This document shows, piece after piece, positions 62,276 to 64,000 of a stretch of DNA of 64,000 bases; position 1 is the first letter of the stretch, and each line of letters opens with the position of its first letter. The notes under the pieces were generated by a model. The model searched no databases. It saw nothing but the letters and a program-made list of their open reading frames with translations, and was not told the origin of the DNA. The position numbers and the translations under genes are program-made. Origin of the DNA: Butyrivibrio sp. INlla18 (GTDB taxonomy: Bacteria; Bacillota; Clostridia; Lachnospirales; Lachnospiraceae); assembly GCF_900103635.1 (NCBI RefSeq), contig NZ_FMXK01000006.1, positions 62,001 through 126,000 on the forward strand. Direction: 5' to 3'.

Positions 62276-63318
62276 AAAAGCTTTTAGGAGTCGTCGGAGT
62301 AGTATTAGGCCTGGCGGTATTTCTGGTCATACTAAAATTTTATCATGCCAAGGAAGACAATCTTGAAACTACAACGCTTTATGCAATGGATACGCTAATG
62401 GAAATCCAGGTTGCGGGAGATGCAGCTCTTTTGGATGAATCTGAAAGAAAAATAGGAAATCTTGAAAAGGCGCTATCTGTTACTGATCCTGACAGCGAAA
62501 TAGGACTTCTAAATGAAAAAAAGCAGTACATAATGTCTAAACAAACTACTGGGATCTTAAAGAATGCGCTTGATATTTGCAAGGAGACTGATGGAGACCT
62601 TGATATATCAATATATCCTGTGCTGACTGCCTGGGGATTCACTACCAGTAAGTATAGGATCCCTGAGGAAACTGAGATAAAAGATCTTTTAAAATATGTT
62701 GATTACAGAAGGATCAGCATAAGGAACGGATCTAACGGAACATCTCTTGTTACTATCCCTTCCGATATGAAGATTGATCTTGGAAGTATCGTAAAGGGAT
62801 ATACCAGCAACATGCTTGCTGATTACTACAGGAAGATGGGAGTGAAAAGTGCTCTGATAAATCTTGGAGGCAATGTACAGTGCGTTGGGAAAAAGCCAAA
62901 CGGTCAGCCATGGAACGTTGCTATAAAGAGCCCATTTAAAGATACTAAGAGCGGAATTTTGGGAGTGATAAAGGCAGAAGATGTAGCTATTATCACCTCT
63001 GGAGGATATGAGAGATTCTTTGAAAGTAATGGAGAAGTATTCTGGCATATCCTGGATCCGGATACAGGAAAGCCTGCAAAGAATGGCCTTGTATCTGTCA
63101 CTATAATCGGTAAGGATGGTCTTATGTGTGACGGTTTTTCAACAGCTCTTTTTGTGAAGGGACTTGATGAGGCTATAGATTTTTGGAAGACGAGAGATGA
63201 CTTCGATGCAGTATTTATCACTGATGATGGAAATGTGTATGTGACAGAAGGGATAGCTGACAAGTTTTCTCTTTCTTCTGAGTATTATGATGCTAAGCTT
63301 ACTGTAGTTAGAAAGTGA
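62272..63318 (+). CDS. apbE: ApbE: FAD:protein FMN transferase
   Basis: 348 residues. N-terminal membrane segment (~3-24) without a lipobox cysteine, so an anchored extracytoplasmic enzyme. Family marks: TTTLYAMDTLMEIQV, ISIYPVLTAWGF, KIDLGSIVKGYTSNML, ALINLGGNVQCVG, the HILDPDTGKPA segment, and DGFSTALFVKG for Mg binding. ApbE attaches FMN covalently to threonine or serine of flavoproteins such as RnfG/RnfD and extracytoplasmic reductases. None of these is in the window. It is translationally coupled to GH31, an unusual neighbour. Confidence 0.93.
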   Translation: MKKLLGVVGVVLGLAVFLVILKFYHAKEDNLETTTLYAMDTLMEIQVAGDAALLDESERKIGNLEKALSVTDPDSEIGLLNEKKQYIMSKQTTGILKNALDICKETDGDLDISIYPVLTAWGFTTSKYRIPEETEIKDLLKYVDYRRISIRNGSNGTSLVTIPSDMKIDLGSIVKGYTSNMLADYYRKMGVKSALINLGGNVQCVGKKPNGQPWNVAIKSPFKDTKSGILGVIKAEDVAIITSGGYERFFESNGEVFWHILDPDTGKPAKNGLVSVTIIGKDGLMCDGFSTALFVKGLDEAIDFWKTRDDFDAVFITDDGNVYVTEGIADKFSLSSEYYDAKLTVVRK

Positions 63319-63351
63319 TTCACATAGTATAATTGATCTAGAGGCGATCAT

Positions 63352-64000
63352 ATGAAAAAGGGTGTCTTTAGAACTATATTAACAAGTGCATTAGTTGTTG
63401 TTTTTATGATACTTTTGTATTTATTTATCGGGCGTCCTATGATATCATTTTTAGGAGATCCTGAAAAACTTCAGCAGTATGTTGAAGACCAGGGTATGTT
63501 GGGGTTACTTATATTTGGTATTTTTATCTTTATTCAAACTCTTTCTACTTGCATTCCCGGACTACCGTTTTATCTGGCGGCTGGTTACGTGTGGGGCGGC
63601 TTAAAGGGCGCGGTCATATGTGATGTTTTTGCCACTTTGGCGAACTCTTTAGCTTTTCTTATTGGTAGGAGATTTGGTAGAGATTTCCTTCTATATTTAT
63701 TCCCAGAAGACAAACTTATAAAGGTTGAGGATTTCATAAAAAGAGGAAAGCCTATGCTTATTCACATTCTTTTTATGTTATTTCCATTACCAAAAGATAC
63801 ATATGCCTACCTTGGCTATTATTCAGAAGAAAAACTTATTGTGTGGATCCTTTTGACACTGGTATTTAGATTTCCACATATTTTCCTATATACCTATGGC
63901 GGAGCGATGCTTATTTCGAATCAGTATAGCCTCCTTGTTCTAGGGGCAGTGATCGCGATCATCGTATATGTAGTAGCTGCGCTATTTGTAAAAAAAGAAA
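63352..64000 (+). CDS. TVP38/TMEM64-like VTT-domain membrane protein (3' end outside window)
   Basis: The frame is open from ATG 63352 to the window edge (216 codons). GAGGCGATC gives a ribosome site. There are several membrane segments, and the VTT (SNARE-associated/DedA-like) core is visible: CIPGLPFYLAAGYVWGGLKGA, LANSLAFLIGRRFGRDF, and FPLPKDTYAYLGYYS followed by RFPHIFLYTYGG. VTT proteins are lipid scramblase-like membrane proteins. TATAAT at about 63327-63332, directly after apbE, could be its own -10. Confidence 0.85.
   Translation, partial: MKKGVFRTILTSALVVVFMILLYLFIGRPMISFLGDPEKLQQYVEDQGMLGLLIFGIFIFIQTLSTCIPGLPFYLAAGYVWGGLKGAVICDVFATLANSLAFLIGRRFGRDFLLYLFPEDKLIKVEDFIKRGKPMLIHILFMLFPLPKDTYAYLGYYSEEKLIVWILLTLVFRFPHIFLYTYGGAMLISNQYSLLVLGAVIAIIVYVVAALFVKKE

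Noticed and set aside
1..64000. CRISPR arrays, tRNA or rRNA genes and prophage genes
   Set aside because: No regularly spaced direct repeats, tRNA-like CCA ends with cloverleaf arms, rRNA sequence, integrase or structural phage genes were noticed on reading; a tool-based scan could still find something I missed.

Overview
The window looks like chromosome of a rumen or gut Lachnospiraceae bacterium, most like Butyrivibrio or Pseudobutyrivibrio. This is inferred from A+T-rich Gram-positive sequence, strong AGGAGG-type ribosome sites, a pyrophosphate-type phosphofructokinase together with pyruvate phosphate dikinase, several tandem chemoreceptors, and many cytoplasmic glycoside hydrolases for plant cell-wall sugars. 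I saw no tRNA, rRNA, CRISPR array, transposase or phage gene.

Layout. 1-580: end of a HAD phosphatase. 574-1338: a long imperfect inverted repeat that fills the gap between convergent genes. 1376-3818 (minus): a UbiA-type prenyltransferase followed by a GT39-like membrane glycosyltransferase, probably one operon. 3980-6904: a PHP phosphatase, a TrpB2-type tryptophan synthase beta and ThrH. 7197-13756: three tandem methyl-accepting chemotaxis receptors. 13826-16423 (minus): purC and an ABC-F ATPase. 16640-20980: an SGNH/CE12-like esterase with an SLH-like tail, a small membrane protein and an aminopeptidase P. 21085-21348: a stand-alone RNA gene, probably 6S RNA. 21366-26488: BrkB and AI-2E-type membrane proteins, an exo/endonuclease/phosphatase-fold protein, PPi-type phosphofructokinase and HU. 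26628-29596: an EAL phosphodiesterase, an HPr-like protein without its catalytic histidine, and DegV (minus). 29783-30037: a second stand-alone RNA with interleaved pairings. 30125-34648: CoA-transferase III protein, MFS transporter, diguanylate cyclase. 34718-40580: GH115 alpha-glucuronidase, then an SGNH/MBOAT O-acylation pair and an unknown gene. 40797-44725: GDPD and ppdK.

44951-63318 is a carbohydrate-use region: GH78, a membrane-sensor AraC regulator, GH2, two ABC permeases with a lipoprotein binding protein, GH36, GH95, GH31 and ApbE. None of the glycosidases has a visible signal peptide, so oligosaccharides are probably imported and trimmed inside the cell. Fucosidase (GH95), beta-galactosidase (GH2) and a GH31 resembling alpha-xylosidases together match the fucose-galactose-xylose side chain of xyloglucan. 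That substrate is inference. A VTT-domain membrane protein runs off the right edge.

The items most worth a second look are the ~760-bp inverted repeat, the two orphan structured RNAs, the interleaved inverted repeats upstream of ppdK, the TrpB2-ThrH pair, the SLH-like esterase without a signal peptide, and the long C-terminal tail on PPDK.
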